From Trichostrongylus colubriformis (lineage: Eukaryota; Nematoda; Chromadorea; Rhabditida; Trichostrongylidae), in assembly GCA_963978905.1 (NCBI GenBank), contig OZ022256.1, positions 43,758,001 to 43,822,000 on the forward strand: 64,000 bases of DNA, read 5' to 3'. Under the pieces are notes generated by a model that was not told the origin of the DNA, did no database searches, and saw only the letters and a list, made by a program, of their open reading frames with translations. A program made the position numbers and the translations under genes. Positions 12,301 through 23,960 of the stretch are shown one piece after another (the first letter of the stretch is position 1; each line of letters opens with the position of its first letter).

Positions 12301-13003
12301 AGTACAGTGGACAGGTCGCGTGGCTAATTTCTCTTACAATAAAATTTGTGCTGACAGTAATTTTGCTGTATAAAAGATGAGGTGAAGAGAGACCACCTAG
12401 TCATCGTCAAACCTATCATCGAAGAAATTTTTGGAAAATATGTCCTAATTGTCGACGTTTCCGGGGCTACAGTTCCCATACTCATGCCGGCTCACCTAGA
12501 AAATCGTTGATCGATCAATCGGTTATTAAGCACTACTTAGTACTGGTACTGAATGTGGTTATCGGCTAATGTTTGATGAGCTCCGCGACAATGCATAGTT
12601 GTCCCAGGAAGTTCCCTTAAAGTTCCTACGAAGCTCCTCCCGTCGCGGGTTCCTCGACCCATGCCAAACTTCTCCTAATCCAGTGTTATATTATTGGGTT
12701 GTGTTTGATCGGTTCAATTGGCTTAGTCATTTTTACCATTTACAGATGACGAAACTGAAGGAATTCCACGCGGTCGACGAGGTGCAGAAGCGCCGTTGAT
12801 TGGCGCAAGTGATTCTGAAGAAAGTGATGCTGGTCGACGTGGTGCTGGTAATAAGGAGACAGAGGATTCTGATGAGGTAAGGATCGTTTTGCCCAAGTAC
12901 TACCGCTTCCGAACAAAATATGACGGTGATGCTTCAGGAATTCCGAAAGAAGAAGCAGCAACAGAAGAAGAAGATTGTAACCAGCGACGAGGAAAGTGAT
13001 TAG
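6378..13003 (+). CDS. leo-1: RNA polymerase-associated protein LEO1 (Paf1 complex)
   Basis: Thirteen exons join in frame to 439 residues: 6378-6448, 6507-6592, 6672-6754, 7822-7978, 8056-8138, 8392-8445, 8498-8608, 9766-9860, 10343-10511, 10634-10723, 10799-10922, 12746-12876 and 12938-13003. LEO1 is a subunit of the Paf1 complex, which travels with RNA polymerase II and supports elongation and histone modification. Residues 1-155 are rich in Ser, Asp and Glu, as is usual for the family. The conserved core follows: [26 protein letters not shown] (about 180-197), [14 protein letters not shown] and [19 protein letters not shown] and [13 protein letters not shown] (about 291-303), then a basic helix [19 protein letters not shown]. 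The C-terminus, [12 protein letters not shown], matches the family's acidic tail. The start is the first ATG after a possible trans-splice acceptor at 6351. Introns 3, 7 and 11 are 1-1.8 kb, and intron 7 holds a mariner palindrome. Exact junctions are inferred from phase and homology. Confidence 0.95.
8670..8700 (-). repeat. tRNA-like 3' fragment with B-box, beside a mariner insertion
   Basis: The reverse strand reads GGTTCGAGTCCCGTCCGAGACC, a good B-box followed by a tRNA-like 3' arm. No matching 5' half is seen, and the mariner remnant begins 36 bases away at 8736. This is probably a truncated tRNA-derived repeat within leo-1 intron 7. Confidence 0.35.
8736..9418. mobile_element. Palindromic mariner remnant (two transposase 3' halves head to head)
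   Basis: The 683-bp element is bounded by TTAGGTCTGTGCAGAATAAA and its complement, with TA on both sides (8734-8735 and 9419-9420), the mariner target. On the minus strand, 9109-8810 encodes a mariner transposase C-terminal part with [17 protein letters not shown] and [10 protein letters not shown]. On the plus strand, the same C-terminal part begins near 9120 with [18 protein letters not shown] and is broken after LRQK. The element thus consists of two copies of the 3' end joined near 9080-9110, with no N-terminal or first catalytic region. It sits in leo-1 intron 7 and would fold into a long hairpin in the pre-mRNA. It cannot encode an active transposase. Confidence 0.85.
10923..12745 (+). 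other. Long leo-1 intron 11, no further gene recognised
   Basis: This 1.8-kb intron separates the basic helix of LEO1 from its acidic tail. It shows a T/A homopolymer near 11173 but no clear transposon ends, tRNA or nested gene. Its splice sites, AG/GTAAGA and TTTACAG, are good nematode matches. Confidence 0.6.
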
Positions 13004-13162
13004 GAGAAACGATGGTTGTTATGTTGTTATAATGTTCTGCTGTTTTGGTGAGGTCTCATTTTGTAAACAGTGTAATTGCCCACTTTGAAGGTTGTTGTAC
13101 AAATTTACTAATAATATTGAGGTATGACCCTTCTCGACTGTTTCTGTCGCTATAACTTGCGT

Positions 13163-13172
13163 TTTATTTATT
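13163..13172 (-). terminator. Probable poly(A) signals of the GRAMD4-like gene
   Basis: TTTATTTATT on the plus strand gives two overlapping AATAAA hexamers on the minus strand, about 270 bases after the GRAMD4-like stop codon. If these are used, its 3' UTR approaches or overlaps that of the convergent leo-1 gene. Confidence 0.5.
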
Positions 13173-13438
13173 ACTATGAACAATTTTATACAAATACATT
13201 GATTATTACTGAACAATTTTCAAGTGCAGCAAAAAGTTACACAGATTATTAGGACACAAAAATAAGCACAAGATAAATACCCGAATGTGTTCAGCTGGTT
13301 TGTTGTCCAGAATGAGCAACACATATACTCGATGACTGACTGAAAGGCATGAGTGAAAGAATGACTAGCTAGGGACTAGGTGAGGTCGCCTGCAGAGCGG
13401 TGCACTATAAACAGTGGTCCAATGAGATGAACACCCCA

Positions 13439-16400
13439 TCAGAGGAATTCAATAGTTGAGTAATCTCCGCAGACGATCTGAATGCGAGAGAAGAAATCGT
13501 CACGTTGTGCAAGCCCGATGAATTGCAACGGCTTCCTCCGGCCCTCCATCTTGATTTCGAGTGATTTTCGTGTTCCTGTGAGCAGTCCCACAGTACGTAA
13601 GGATCGGATCTGAGCAAAGCACCTTGAGAAGTTGAAAATTGAGTCAAACTTTTTGAATCAACTAACCTTTTTGATGGATATGATATCAGCAAAGAGCAGG
13701 ATTAAAGGTGCATGATCGTTTGAAGTAGACTTTGTTCGGTAGATTAGTGCGCTGGAATGCCAACTTTTTTCGGACATGATTTTCGGGGGGCAAATTTGAT
13801 ACGACGACCACATATACTACACATTTTGCTGAACATAGGCCCTAAATGGAGTATGTTCATCGGCAGTAAAAATCGGCGTTTCGGTAATAGGATGAGCATA
13901 TATTCTGTTACGTCCTGCCCGCATCAGGTTTGCACTTACTACCAAATATCCGGGCCGCCTGCTTAGCGAGCGACCCTTCTACACTTTGAATCACCGATAC
14001 ACAAAAAAAATGTGGCGACTAGGCAATACGGTTGCGCCTTTTTGAATCTGACAGATATTATCTCTCTTTCTAACACAGTGGTTCAGTGGCTGTATTATTT
14101 CTCCTTATTACTGCAATAAATACAAACCATGATGAGGGCAGGACCGACAGAATGAATGCCCATCCTAGTCCCTTCCTCTAAGGAGCGGAGGTGACCGTGG
14201 GTTCTGACAGCAAGCCAAAACAGTCGGTTGCAAATAGTTTCAGAGGAAGCTCACAGGGATGACCCCTAACGGTGGAAAGAAAGGATGGGGTTTTAATCGT
14301 GAGCACCTTATGGCACTGTTCAGAAATCTCAATCAGGCGATCGCGCGACTCGCGCGGTTTGGTTGTAGCTTGGCCAACTTCTTTGACGCACTACACGCCA
14401 AAATGTGAAACGGCGCAACCCCCATTGGTACTTGTTGCCAAGTCACCACTGTTACACCTTTCCACGACCTTGCAGCTTCAGCTAAAGAATTTGAATATTT
14501 TGGCTTGAGCTGGACTGTGATACGTGTATTTACAGCGAAGTTGCTACATAGTTGTTTACCATCTGGTTTGCACACATCACTATGCGCGTAACACCATGGG
14601 CGTCACCGGGTCAATCGGAATTGCTTTTTTCTTTGAATTTACACAGCATCCATTACAACATCACGCTCCGCCCATTGTGGGCAAGTTTTTGCTCATTTTT
14701 AGTGAATTCAAGATAACTTGGTCATTTCTGCCGATTAATCCTGATCTCAAAGCTGCGTTGGAACCACGTTATGATATTTCGTTGTACGGACCCCACCCAG
14801 GGTGCGTTCTTCCCCTGTGCCCAGGCCTCTTTCACGGATTCTCATGGCTGACCTTAGCCCGTTCCTCACATTTGAATCATTTTCGAACCGAACAAACAAT
14901 TTTCGATACATGACCGAACGTTTCAGTGCACGTTCTGCCCACCGTGGGCAGAGCTCGACTTGATCCATGTTTGCGCTTTACTTCTTGTCCCATGCCCTAC
15001 CCATACCAAACCAATCCCCACAGGTTAGTTTTTCATATAACGTCCAAGCTCCGCCCACCACCACATATGCTACATCCACTCTGTCTAGGCCTCTTTCATG
15101 GCTTTCAGAAACTCATCCCTGACACCCCCTCGTTCGAGTCGTAATGGAGCCCAATTAACAATTTTCGTCTGAAAACGGGACATTCCAGTGTACGCTCCGC
15201 CCACGATGGGCGGAGCGTACACTGGAATGTCCCGTTTTCAGACGAAAATTGTTAATTGAGCTCCATTGGTCCTTGGTCCGCGTGTGCTCCGCACTTCATC
15301 CCATACCCACCCATCACAAACTAACCTGGTCCGCGTGTGCTCCTCACTTCTTCCCCATACCCACCCATCACAAACTTGTCTCCATCTCCAGTAGTCGTTT
15401 TTCATATAACACTTATTTTCGTGACAGACACACGAAGGGACGGAGAGACGGACAAAGAGATGGACAGATAGACGAACGTTTTATAAATAGTGGGAATTTA
15501 AGACTTACGGTTTACGATAGATCACTGCATTGCTGCATGTAATCTTATCACCTAATTCAGAAAAGTTGATCTTACCATTCGGTGAGGTAGATGATGCCCG
15601 ACGAAATCCCTTTTGGAAATGTCCTCTCTTTGTCATTCAACACACAGCTACGATCTAAAATAAAGCAGAAATTAAGTTAAAAAAATATTAAAGTTGAAGA
15701 ATTTGTTTTTGAAGTTGAAAAACAAACACACAAGCAAGTATGTTGTCAATCATTTGATCCTCATGAATGATCTTGGCTTCTTCATCGTCATCTTCACTGA
15801 ATATGGACGTGGTTGATGAATTTATCGTCCCTTCTTCGTCATCTTCTTCAATTCGCGGGGTCGAATCGGAAGTTGACGGATCGACAGGCGGGTTAGGACT
15901 CGGCTGCTCGATCGTGACGAGGGGTGAGATTCCCATTGACCGTTTAGGACGGTTTATGAAGGTATTGATGCTGGGCTCTATCGTGAGCGATTCGGATTGA
16001 GGACCGCTGAAGCCCCATTGTACCTGAGTGGGAGTGACGGATTGATCGTTCAGAGCGTCGTACGAGCCCTTAAAACATCTTATCCAACTAATTTATACCA
16101 TACGTGACTTTATGTGGAAGTACCTTGAAATTTTGATTATTGGTCAAATTCTGCATAGATCCTTTGTGAACAAGATTTTGCATGGATGAATTGCGTCTCG
16201 AGTTTAGGCTCAGCTGCGATCCGGTTGTGTCCAAATTGAAGTTTGATCCAAGTCGTGAGGTGAACACTCCATTCGGGTTCAGCGATCGGCGTGGTATCGG
16301 TGATGCCTTTAAAGTAAGCCGTTCAAAAACTTATGCACTCCAACATATATGGCATTAGTGCGTACCGCTCGAGAGGCCAACGTCATAAGAGGTTCCGTCC

Positions 16401-19400
16401 CAGACACAAGTACAGGAGAGCCATAACGCGTTCCCTTCACAGGCAAATTGCGATAGAACCAGCCATAAGTGTCCAATCGCTTGCGTAGGCGAGGGAATCG
16501 ATGGAACAGGTACGTGGTGATGAATATGCGTACTCCAAGGGTGAGACCTGAAACACCCACATTAGAAGCAGATCTGGAAAACCATCAGTTCGACCATTAG
16601 TGCACAATGTAACTTGCGGTGTTTTCCTTTTTCGTCATAAAAGTGGTGTCTGGTGCTCTTTATTAGAGTATTTTTCGCTTTTTGTTTTTGGTAACTTGAA
16701 TGCTTGAAAATCATACTATTTTTTTATGTTTTTTGAATATGTTATCTTTTTTGTTGCATAGAACCCCCTGGAAAAAAGCCGCAGTTATTATCCATCAACC
16801 CATTAGGATATCCGATTAAGCTACAACAATTTGACGCGTAGGACTAGTGATTTCACGTTTTTTTCTTTTTGCTTCACTCTTCAAACCCTGCGTTTACTCT
16901 TTGCTTGCATAGAATCCGTTGGATAAATCTGGTCGTTCAGTGAGAAAATTTGTTCACCAGATATCGGTGCTGAGGGCCTGATTGTAAGGAGGTGGTATGT
17001 GGCATGATTCGCTTTTCGCATGTTGAAAACGACTCAGCTAGGTTAGCGGTTAGAACGAGTTCATACTTGGCACTGCCGACCGCAGGGCGTGGCTGTATGT
17101 CCCTGTGTCTCCGCCTATGCCACCCTGCCTCTTGTCTGCGTCTTCTCTGCACCTTCCTCTTGCCACTCTGCTTCGCTGCACGTGGACACAGCCACGCCCT
17201 GCGGGCAAAGTGTGAACGCAGCCTTACTCCTCTCGGCACGACCCCGCCTCTAAACGAAACGCCGTGTACTCTGCATGACTGCCACGCGTTACGGGTCCAT
17301 TGCCCTGCTTGCGACCGATCAACACCACTTGAGGAGGGCCGGAAAACACGTCCACCCCGAATCAACGATTATATTAGGTTGTAAGGAAAGTTCTGGCCGC
17401 TTTTTCGCATCACAAGATAAATTCAAATATCAGAGCGCGTCAACATGAATCAGCTGAAGTATTGTGCTCCATAAATAAACAAAAAGTCGCTCTTTCTCAA
17501 TATATGTTTCTGGAATGCCAGCAGATTTTCGAGTTACTAGAGAAATTTTGAAGTACTGCAAAATTACACTTTCCATGATCTCACTTCACGAGTTCTTGTT
17601 TAGCCGAGTACCAGCGAAGACCACCAATGTGAGTACTGCAAGGGGAGGGGTGGAGCACTGGACTGAACAACTTGTCCCTGGTTTCAGAAGTGCAGAAATG
17701 AGAACGAGCTGCTTGGATTTTCAATTGATCAAATCGCTTTAACTAAAACGGCAGAAAGCGATGAGCGCCCATACTTGCAGGGGGTATCCACAAGTATTGG
17801 CTCTCAACAAGCAAGCTCAGTTGACCACCTCAAGTAGCCTTGATTTGGAAAAATCCGAAAAAATGGGTGCCGCGGGACCCCTCACGGCAGTTATGCGCAA
17901 GCGCATTTTTCACAAATCCTTTTCCAGTAATTGAAGCAGTTGCGGGCTGAAGCCCTTACTCGTCTATCATATTCAACAGATCTAGCGCTGAAAGCCCCAC
18001 TTTTCCAACCATCTGGACAGCTTCTTCAGTAGCAGTGTGTTCAGAAAGAGTGGCGATTTGGAGTCGACTTTTTTCACTTCGCGCAACATAAATCATCAGC
18101 CCTTCTTCAAATTGAGATATTCAGGTATACATAATGTTGCAAAGAGCGTGGCAAATCCAATGCTACTTATTTTGTGAGAAAAGATGCATTCTGAGCCGAG
18201 TTATGATCTCCCGAAGTTGAAATTTCAAAAACCGGCCAGTACTTTCCTTACAACCTAATAGTAGACGACTATCAAATGTGAACGTTGAGAGGTAGACAAA
18301 GCAACTTGAGAAAATAAGAAATTTCTGAGAATGATGGGTGACGTACCGCACATTCCAAGACAAGTGCCGGTGTTGAATATCATTGACAGAGCAAGCCAAT
18401 AAATCACCAGGCAGTAGAACACAAATGTCACATGCCGGTCTTTCCATGTGAGTAAGCTGAAAAGTTTATTGTAAAGAGACTAGTATATATAAATACACAT
18501 AAACATATTCTGGTTTTTCATCAGGAGTATTTCAACAATAAAACTATTTGCATCCTTCAACCTCACCTGTGTAGCTTCTCTAAGAAATTTGCGGCGAAAT
18601 TGAGCAATCTTTGTGCAAACTTGGCCACATCGAAAATCAGTTGAGCTCCGGTGATGTCGAATTTTGGCATAGCAACCTCTTTCCGCGGAAGAAAGTTGAG
18701 CCCGATGTCGACATTCCTAAGAGAGAGACTTTTTGATTTTATTCTATCGATTAGGGGCCGTTTCCAAGTACTTGCTGGCTTTCAGGTAGTTGAGGGAGAG
18801 TTGGGTCCAAAGCAATAACAGCACTAGCGATGCTGTCCATCCACGTACAATCGAGTATGTGTACACCTTAAAAGGAACTCTGTCATAGGAGGAATGGCGT
18901 CAATTTGGGGTTTTGAAAATGCTGAGTCAAAAAGTACCAAAACGAGCAGAAGGGTATGCATCGGATTCTTCCATAGGAGAGTATCATAGATGGCTGCACC
19001 TACTTCGATAAGTGGATGGAGAAAACTATCTGAAATAGCCTGGTTGGATTTCATATGCTTTGCAGTTTACTAAAACGGGGATTTCAGAACCGTGTTTGGC
19101 TCTTCACCTGAAACGTTGCCCTGAAAGTATAATAGCGCTACTAATTCATGGTCAATCGATGCCAAAAAACGGATAAGTCATGATTTATTCGCCTTTTCGT
19201 TATAACTCGCTTTAAGTGCTGCAAATAATTTAAAAATGTTACCAATAGGAAGCTCTACCCATTCAGAGGTTTGTAAAAGTCGTAAGTCGTAAAACTTCCA
19301 CTGTGGCGGTGAATCTCAAAACAGAAGTTACATAGCGAAAAATTCCTCGGGCAGTCGAAAAGAGCTTGAGCCGTGATCATTCTGGTATCTCTTATGTCAG

Positions 19401-21222
19401 AATTCAGCAGCTTTGAACTGGAAATTGTGTTTGTGTCAGCAATGGATAAACAACGACTCTTCCGTTTTGGTGTCGATTGACCATAAATTGGTGGCCTTAT
19501 TGTACAATAGTTATTGTGGTGCCCATCCGAAAGCGTACCAGACGGTCATTTCTAATCCTTCACAGTTTTGCGCTCTTTATGCAACTGCCCACCCTTCCTA
19601 TATTATTTTGGGTTTACAACCCAAGGTTCGGGTTCGTCCCGATATTCTTTTGCAGGTCTTTTTCACGTCTTAATCGCCACAGGTTTCCCCCTGCGTGCCA
19701 TCCAAAAGAATCGTCTACGGAAAAGTGAGTTTCTTTTTTTCCCGTATATTTCCTAATAAAAGCCACTTGCAAAGTTTCACGCGAAAAAGTGGAAATCCGG
19801 CTAAGATACAGCTCAATAAATTCTCGGCCAGGTGGGGGCCTTGGAGTAAAAGCCTCTTCCCGTCCTCCGCCGCGGCTGGGAACGGAGAGTGGTACTATTA
19901 CGTAACATCCTGCTCATACAATGCGTCTCCGAATGCGGTGGACGACGGGGTGGGCACCTGCTTGGAGGCCCCGCCCACCCGGCCAAAACTGTTTGGTGCT
20001 GTATCTTAGCCGCATTCACATTTTTTCGCGTGAAACATTGCATGGAGCCCACATCAGGCAATACAGCATAAATATATGGGTAAGATAACTCAATTTTCAG
20101 TGGACGATTCCTTTAAATACCATGATGAACCCATAATCTCTCCTACAAAAGCAATCCCACCAAACAACAGAAAATACGAATAACTGATAGAACCCAAACT
20201 CTGAAGATTCAACGTCGGCTGACTATCCTATAAAAGTGCGTGAGTACATGGCGCTCAACAACTTCCTTAGTTTTTACCCCGTTATATACACTTATTGATT
20301 CCACTAAATTCTATCTCAGAAAAAATGATCCAAAAGAAAGGGCGAGAAGAAACAGATGGTATGGGAGTGACTGGAGGTCAAGGTCTCAAAAATGCAAATA
20401 AAACAGAATTAGAAAGAAAAACCATTTTGCAACGTACAGCATCGTTTCAGATCTCGTCGCAGAGCGATCGCGGACAGCTTCTGATTATCGGCTTTCGGCT
20501 GTTTTACCTCACTGCTAGGAGGAGCTTCAAAAGCTTCGGCGATGTCATAAAGGAACCATTTCAGCTCGTTAGACAACCAATTCCACCACGATTCTTGAAC
20601 ATCCGCTTCTGAAATCGGCAACTCATTGGTGCCACTTGTGGTTTCGCGAGATTACTCATTGTTTGTGTTGTTTTACTGAAGCGGCTTTCTGTGTAATGAG
20701 AACACATGAACATGTCAGCTTATCAGTAGCGGGGTGTAGCGATGGAGGGGAGCGACAGCCTTGAATGGCGTAACAATGACCCATCATGCTATATTAAAAA
20801 GCCTTATGTCCAGTAAGAATTTGCTATGAGAGCTGAGGCTGTGATCCCCGGACTATGCAAGTGGAAATGCCGCCACTTGTCGTTGCACGATACAGTCCAT
20901 TTCGGAGCGCTTGATAGGGCATGGCCTACGGACTTGGCTGAGAGTGTATCAAACTCGCTCACCCCGCCACACACTCTCACTCTCGCCACTCAGACCACGC
21001 CCTATCTAGAGCTGTGAAATGACTGTAGGTACATACCCTGATTTTCTCTGAGAAAAGACGAAAAAACGAGATGAAAAAGACGAAAAAGAAGATAATCCGC
21101 TCACCAGATGTCTCTGTGGAGGAGATTGAAGCATTCTCATATTCAAGACTGTTCTTCGGATGGAAATGACGAAGAGCTAACGATTTCGATGGTGAGAAAA
21201 GTCGCTGATTTGGTCCACGCAT
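13439..21222 (-). CDS. GRAMD4: GRAM domain-containing membrane protein, GRAMD4-like
   Basis: Twelve exons join in phase to 590 residues: 21222-21105, 20608-20438, 19029-18938, 18866-18772, 18716-18567, 18456-18347, 16547-16366, 16306-16124, 16068-15732, 15654-15576, 13751-13667 and 13609-13439. The length is close to mammalian GRAMD4. Visible features are a Trp-rich segment (ESWWNWLSNELKWF, near residue 50), a first hydrophobic region (MHTLLLVLV and WTASLVLLLLW, about 117-150), the amphipathic FDVAKFAQRLLNFAANFLEKL, a second hydrophobic region (VTFVFYCLVIYWLALSMIF into LTLGVRIFITTYLFHRFPRLRKR, about 210-265), a Ser/Asp/Glu-rich linker, and a C-terminal GRAM domain (LAYRSCVLNDKERTFPKG, SGIIYLTE, KPLQFIGLAQRDDFFSRI). 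GRAM domains bind membrane lipids; GRAMD4 is an ER/mitochondrial-associated protein linked to cell death in vertebrates, and that role is not shown here. The exon 2 to exon 3 join is inferred from phase. ATG lies one base after TTTTCAG, suggesting a spliced leader. Confidence 0.85.
14640..15420. repeat. Degenerate repeats carrying the CTCCGCCCAC box
   Basis: Within the 1.8-kb intron of the GRAMD4-like gene, the motif CTCCGCCCAC or its complement recurs near 14667, 14935, 15050 and 15195, together with repeated blocks such as CAATTTTCG and GGTCCGCGTGTGCTCC (15284 and 15330). The units are irregular and look like a decayed tandem family. It includes the long palindrome listed separately. Confidence 0.55.
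15143..15267. repeat. 61-bp-arm near-perfect palindrome with a 3-base centre
   Basis: Positions 15143-15203 and 15207-15267 are complementary at 60 of 61 positions around a CGA centre; the single mismatch is in AGCCCAATT against AGCTCAATT. The arms end in CTCCGCCCA at the centre. It lies in the intron that splits the GRAM domain. An arm this long with almost no divergence points to recent formation or ongoing gene conversion. Confidence 0.95.
17054..17220. repeat. Small GC-rich foldback element in a GRAMD4 intron
   Basis: The outer blocks GTTCATACTTGGC and GCAAAGTGTGAAC and the inner blocks GCAGGGCGTGGCTGT and ACAGCCACGCCCTGC are complementary pairs. The unpaired centre is CT-rich (TGCCTC, TGCCAC). 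A similar CT-rich centre occurs in the element at 62959-63214, so the two may be related. There is no coding potential. Confidence 0.7.
17374..18258. mobile_element. Mariner-type non-autonomous element in a GRAMD4 intron
   Basis: The 885-bp element is bounded by TTAGGTTGTAAGGAAAGT and its complement, with GGCCG shared further inside and TA at both edges (17372-17373 and 18259-18260). The ends resemble those at 45176 and 59240, which belong to mariner elements. I cannot recognise transposase residues inside, so it is either a decayed copy or a MITE-like derivative. It is a main reason the intron between 16547 and 18347 is long. Confidence 0.8.
19703..20115. mobile_element. Foldback element, family A (copy 1)
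   Basis: The ends AAAGAATCGTCTACGGAAAA and TTTTCAGTGGACGATTCCTTT are complementary, and inside them GCAAAGTTTCACGCGAAAAA pairs with TTTTTTCGCGTGAAACATTGC. The centre contains GGAGGCCCCGCCCACC. The same ends and order are found at 47373-47803. This copy is in the GRAMD4-like gene between its second and third coding exons. No coding frame is credible. Confidence 0.8.
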
Positions 21223-21231
21223 GCTGAAAAT
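21223..21231 (-). promoter_or_regulatory. Probable spliced-leader acceptor of the GRAMD4-like gene
   Basis: On the minus strand ATTTTCAG is followed by C and then the ATG. A strong 3' splice site one base before the start codon, with no matching 5' exon apparent upstream, is the usual arrangement of a nematode SL trans-splice site. A cis-spliced upstream exon is an alternative. Confidence 0.5.
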
Positions 21232-22261
21232 GTCAAATTAACGCCACAAAATCTCTGAACGATTTGCAATATAAAACTCCTACCAAAAACATGATGTGTG
21301 AACACTATATGCAACACCTAAAGGCATAACCATGGGAACAATGGAGTTTGCTATGTGGACGTTGTAACTGCTGCGGCAAGGTCAACGAATAGACAAAACG
21401 TTACCCCCGAGAAGCTGCACCTGAGGTGGGGGGGAATAGAGGAGGATCGGGAGGGATGTAAGCCTCAGACTTCCAGCACAGCACACACTGAAAATGTCTC
21501 AGATGGCTTAGAATAAAGATGCGCCTTCAGAAGGATGCCACGATAGAGGCTTTTTGCGGGCGTAGGTTGTCGCTAAGTGAGCTTTGATAGATGGAAACAT
21601 GAGATATGTCCTTAGAACTCCCAACAATTCTTTTACCGAAGAAAACAAGAAGCCAGAAGTCGACCTGGGTTGCGGGACACATGTCGAAGGCGTTGCCGTC
21701 AGCCGCCGTATCCTGCTGTTGACCGTCATGTTTGTCTGATGTTCTTATCGAGGAAGCCCATCATAATACCCAACCCAAGCCAATGCAGCTGATTAAATTC
21801 CTTTTGTACAACGTAGGTTTGAAAACAGTACAACGACAACATTCCCCAGACGCGTTTGTTGGGGCGTCTTCTGGTTGTGTACTCATATAATGGCAATGAA
21901 GCAATGTCCTCAACTAATTAAGGTTTCAACACAGACCCAAACGAGCCGTCCCCGAAAATTTTATGATTCTAACTCCTCCTTGAATTACGCTACAAGGTAC
22001 CGCGCATGAACATGAATGCGAAAGAAACCAATGAATTTCCTTTCTTCCGAAGTAAAAATCGAGAAACTGGAAAAGAGCCAGAGCAAGGACTCGACGTGTT
22101 TCGGCGGGAAAGGCGTGTTCATATTTCGCGCTGTTAAATCGTATCACTCTGCGTCCCTGTCCACGTGATCATCGCCTCTTCGGAGCCCCAGAGCCCTTGC
22201 AGCCACAACCCTGGACCCCGGACGGCTCAGCTCGTTGGACGATACTTAGTGTAAGCTGTAT

Positions 22262-22385
22262 CAAGACGGGTTCCTTTTTTTCGCATGAAACTTTGCATGC
22301 GGCCCTTGATACGCAAGTAGAACACAAATATATAAATAATAAAAGAACTTAGATTTTCAAGGACGCTTCTATCAAAGACCACCTA
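22262..22385. repeat. Fragment of foldback family A
   Basis: CTTTTTTTCGCATGAAACTTTGCATG, followed by ATAAAAGAACTT and TTTCAAGGACGC, follows the order of the right half of the elements at 19703-20115 and 47373-47803. The left half is missing. Confidence 0.5.
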
Positions 22386-23844
22386 AGTAAAGCTACAGTC
22401 CTAGATAAATAAGAATACTGTAGCCTTAGCCAGTTCCAGGTACACCTATGTGAGGAGATCTCCTATATGCACCTCCCTTGCGATTAACTCAGAAGCCGTT
22501 GAGTCGCGAAGGGGACCGGGGAACGATAGGCAAGAATAAAGTCGAATTTCGAGTGCTACACAATTTCTCTCGCGCACGAGCGATCAATTTCGGACAATCC
22601 CAGGATGCTTTGGATACGGTATGAGGGAATTGTGGAAAGAGAATGACTCATCTCATGACTGCGTTCATCAACACCGCCTAATGGTAATTAACAAAAAGCA
22701 CTCGATAGAAAAATGTAGTATAACGAGATTGACGTACTAATGAGCGCCTGGTGGTCCTCCTTCTGTGGTTTCAATATCGGCGAGTGCACTCACTGAAAAA
22801 CGTGATAAACTGTTACTTAGAACTTTTAACACGGCAAGTTGAAAGTGAGTAATGATAGAATGTGTGCCAGCATTCCCCTACACACCCTGTCACTATCGCG
22901 CATCATGAATTTTTGAGACTCATGAATACATTATACCTCTTTCCTGATATTTGTCAGGCCATTCTCCTCAATCTACATTGGCTACTATTGGAGAGGGGCG
23001 CAAGTACGAGCAGTGAGCATTGCATTACCATAGATTTGCTGCGGTTTGATAAGCCAAAAAGCGCGCTCTTAAGGCACTAAGGCGGTAGAGCGATCGTGAA
23101 AGCGCATGAATTTCAGCCCCCCCCCCCTCACCAAAGCAGGTCAACTTCTTTACAAAACGTGGGTGGCCCTTACTATAATGATCGTCTTTTTGACAGAAAA
23201 TAGACGCCGCTGCTCAAACAGTTACTCTCCTATCAGAATCTCGAAACATACGTGGAGCTTGAGAAGCAAGGATGCTCAGCAATGATAAAGTTTCACGAGA
23301 AAGAACGAAGCTAAAAGAGGTAGTTGCTGAAGCCAGGAAATGAATAGGTTCAGGGACAGACTGATGACCTGATGTGATGGGAGGAATTTGCAAAAGAAGG
23401 ATTCGAAGTCTTTCAGAAGCGAAATCCCATTGAACAATCACGAATTCGACGAGAAAAGGAAACGGCAGCAACGCCGTTCAAAGCCTGGCCGTCGTTCTGT
23501 TTGTCGCAGGCCACTGGCGGAGTAAATATAAGAGATCACACCTGACTAGTTGCTCCAGAACCGTTTAGGTAGGGAAGTACATATAAAATATTAGTTAGGA
23601 AGCAAAGGTACGTAATTGGCTCACGGCTGGGATTTCCTCTACTACGAGGAATGTGCTGTTTCCGGTGGAAGAATCAGAATCCTTGTGTGGTCGACATTCA
23701 TGATGTCCATGTTCACAAGAGTCATGCGCAGTAAACAACTATGTGAATCAATAAATAATAGTAAGAAGTACAGAATGTTTGTGTTTTCCTACCCAGATCA
23801 TACAAAGTGTTCTAATAACCCTTATATGTGAGTTTCTGCAAAAA

Positions 23845-23960
23845 TAGAGAGTTTCTGCAGAACTCTGCAGTTTCTGCAGAAACTCCTTATATAGAGTTTC
23901 TGCAAAAAAATCAAGTGATCTGTTTTCAATTTCATGAAAGTTTCATGAAAGTTTCAGGAT
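23845..23960. repeat. Short repeats and hairpin of GAGTTTCTGCA units
   Basis: GAGTTTCTGCA occurs at least three times, and GAGTTTCTGCAG pairs with CTGCAGAAACTC to form a hairpin around 23851-23886. TTTCATGAAAG is then repeated twice near 23930-23950. No function is evident. Confidence 0.6.

Noticed and set aside
16992..17384. Frames of 130 and 142 codons on opposite strands within a GRAMD4 intron
   Set aside because: They cover the GC-rich foldback at 17054-17220 and adjoining GC-rich sequence and have no recognisable content.
19108..19140. Possible extra 33-base coding exon between GRAMD4 exons 2 and 3
   Set aside because: Phase allows it, but the acceptor is weak and the direct join of 20438 to 19029 is also in phase and simpler.
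23214..23471. Hydrophobic minus-strand frame of 85 codons
   Set aside because: No family, splice support or codon pattern distinguishes it from the opposite-strand frame.
23205..23510. Protein-like plus-strand frame with several TGA codons where Arg or Trp might stand
   Set aside because: A recoded or mitochondrial gene was considered, but no mitochondrial protein is recognised and the TGA count fits decay; too weak to call.
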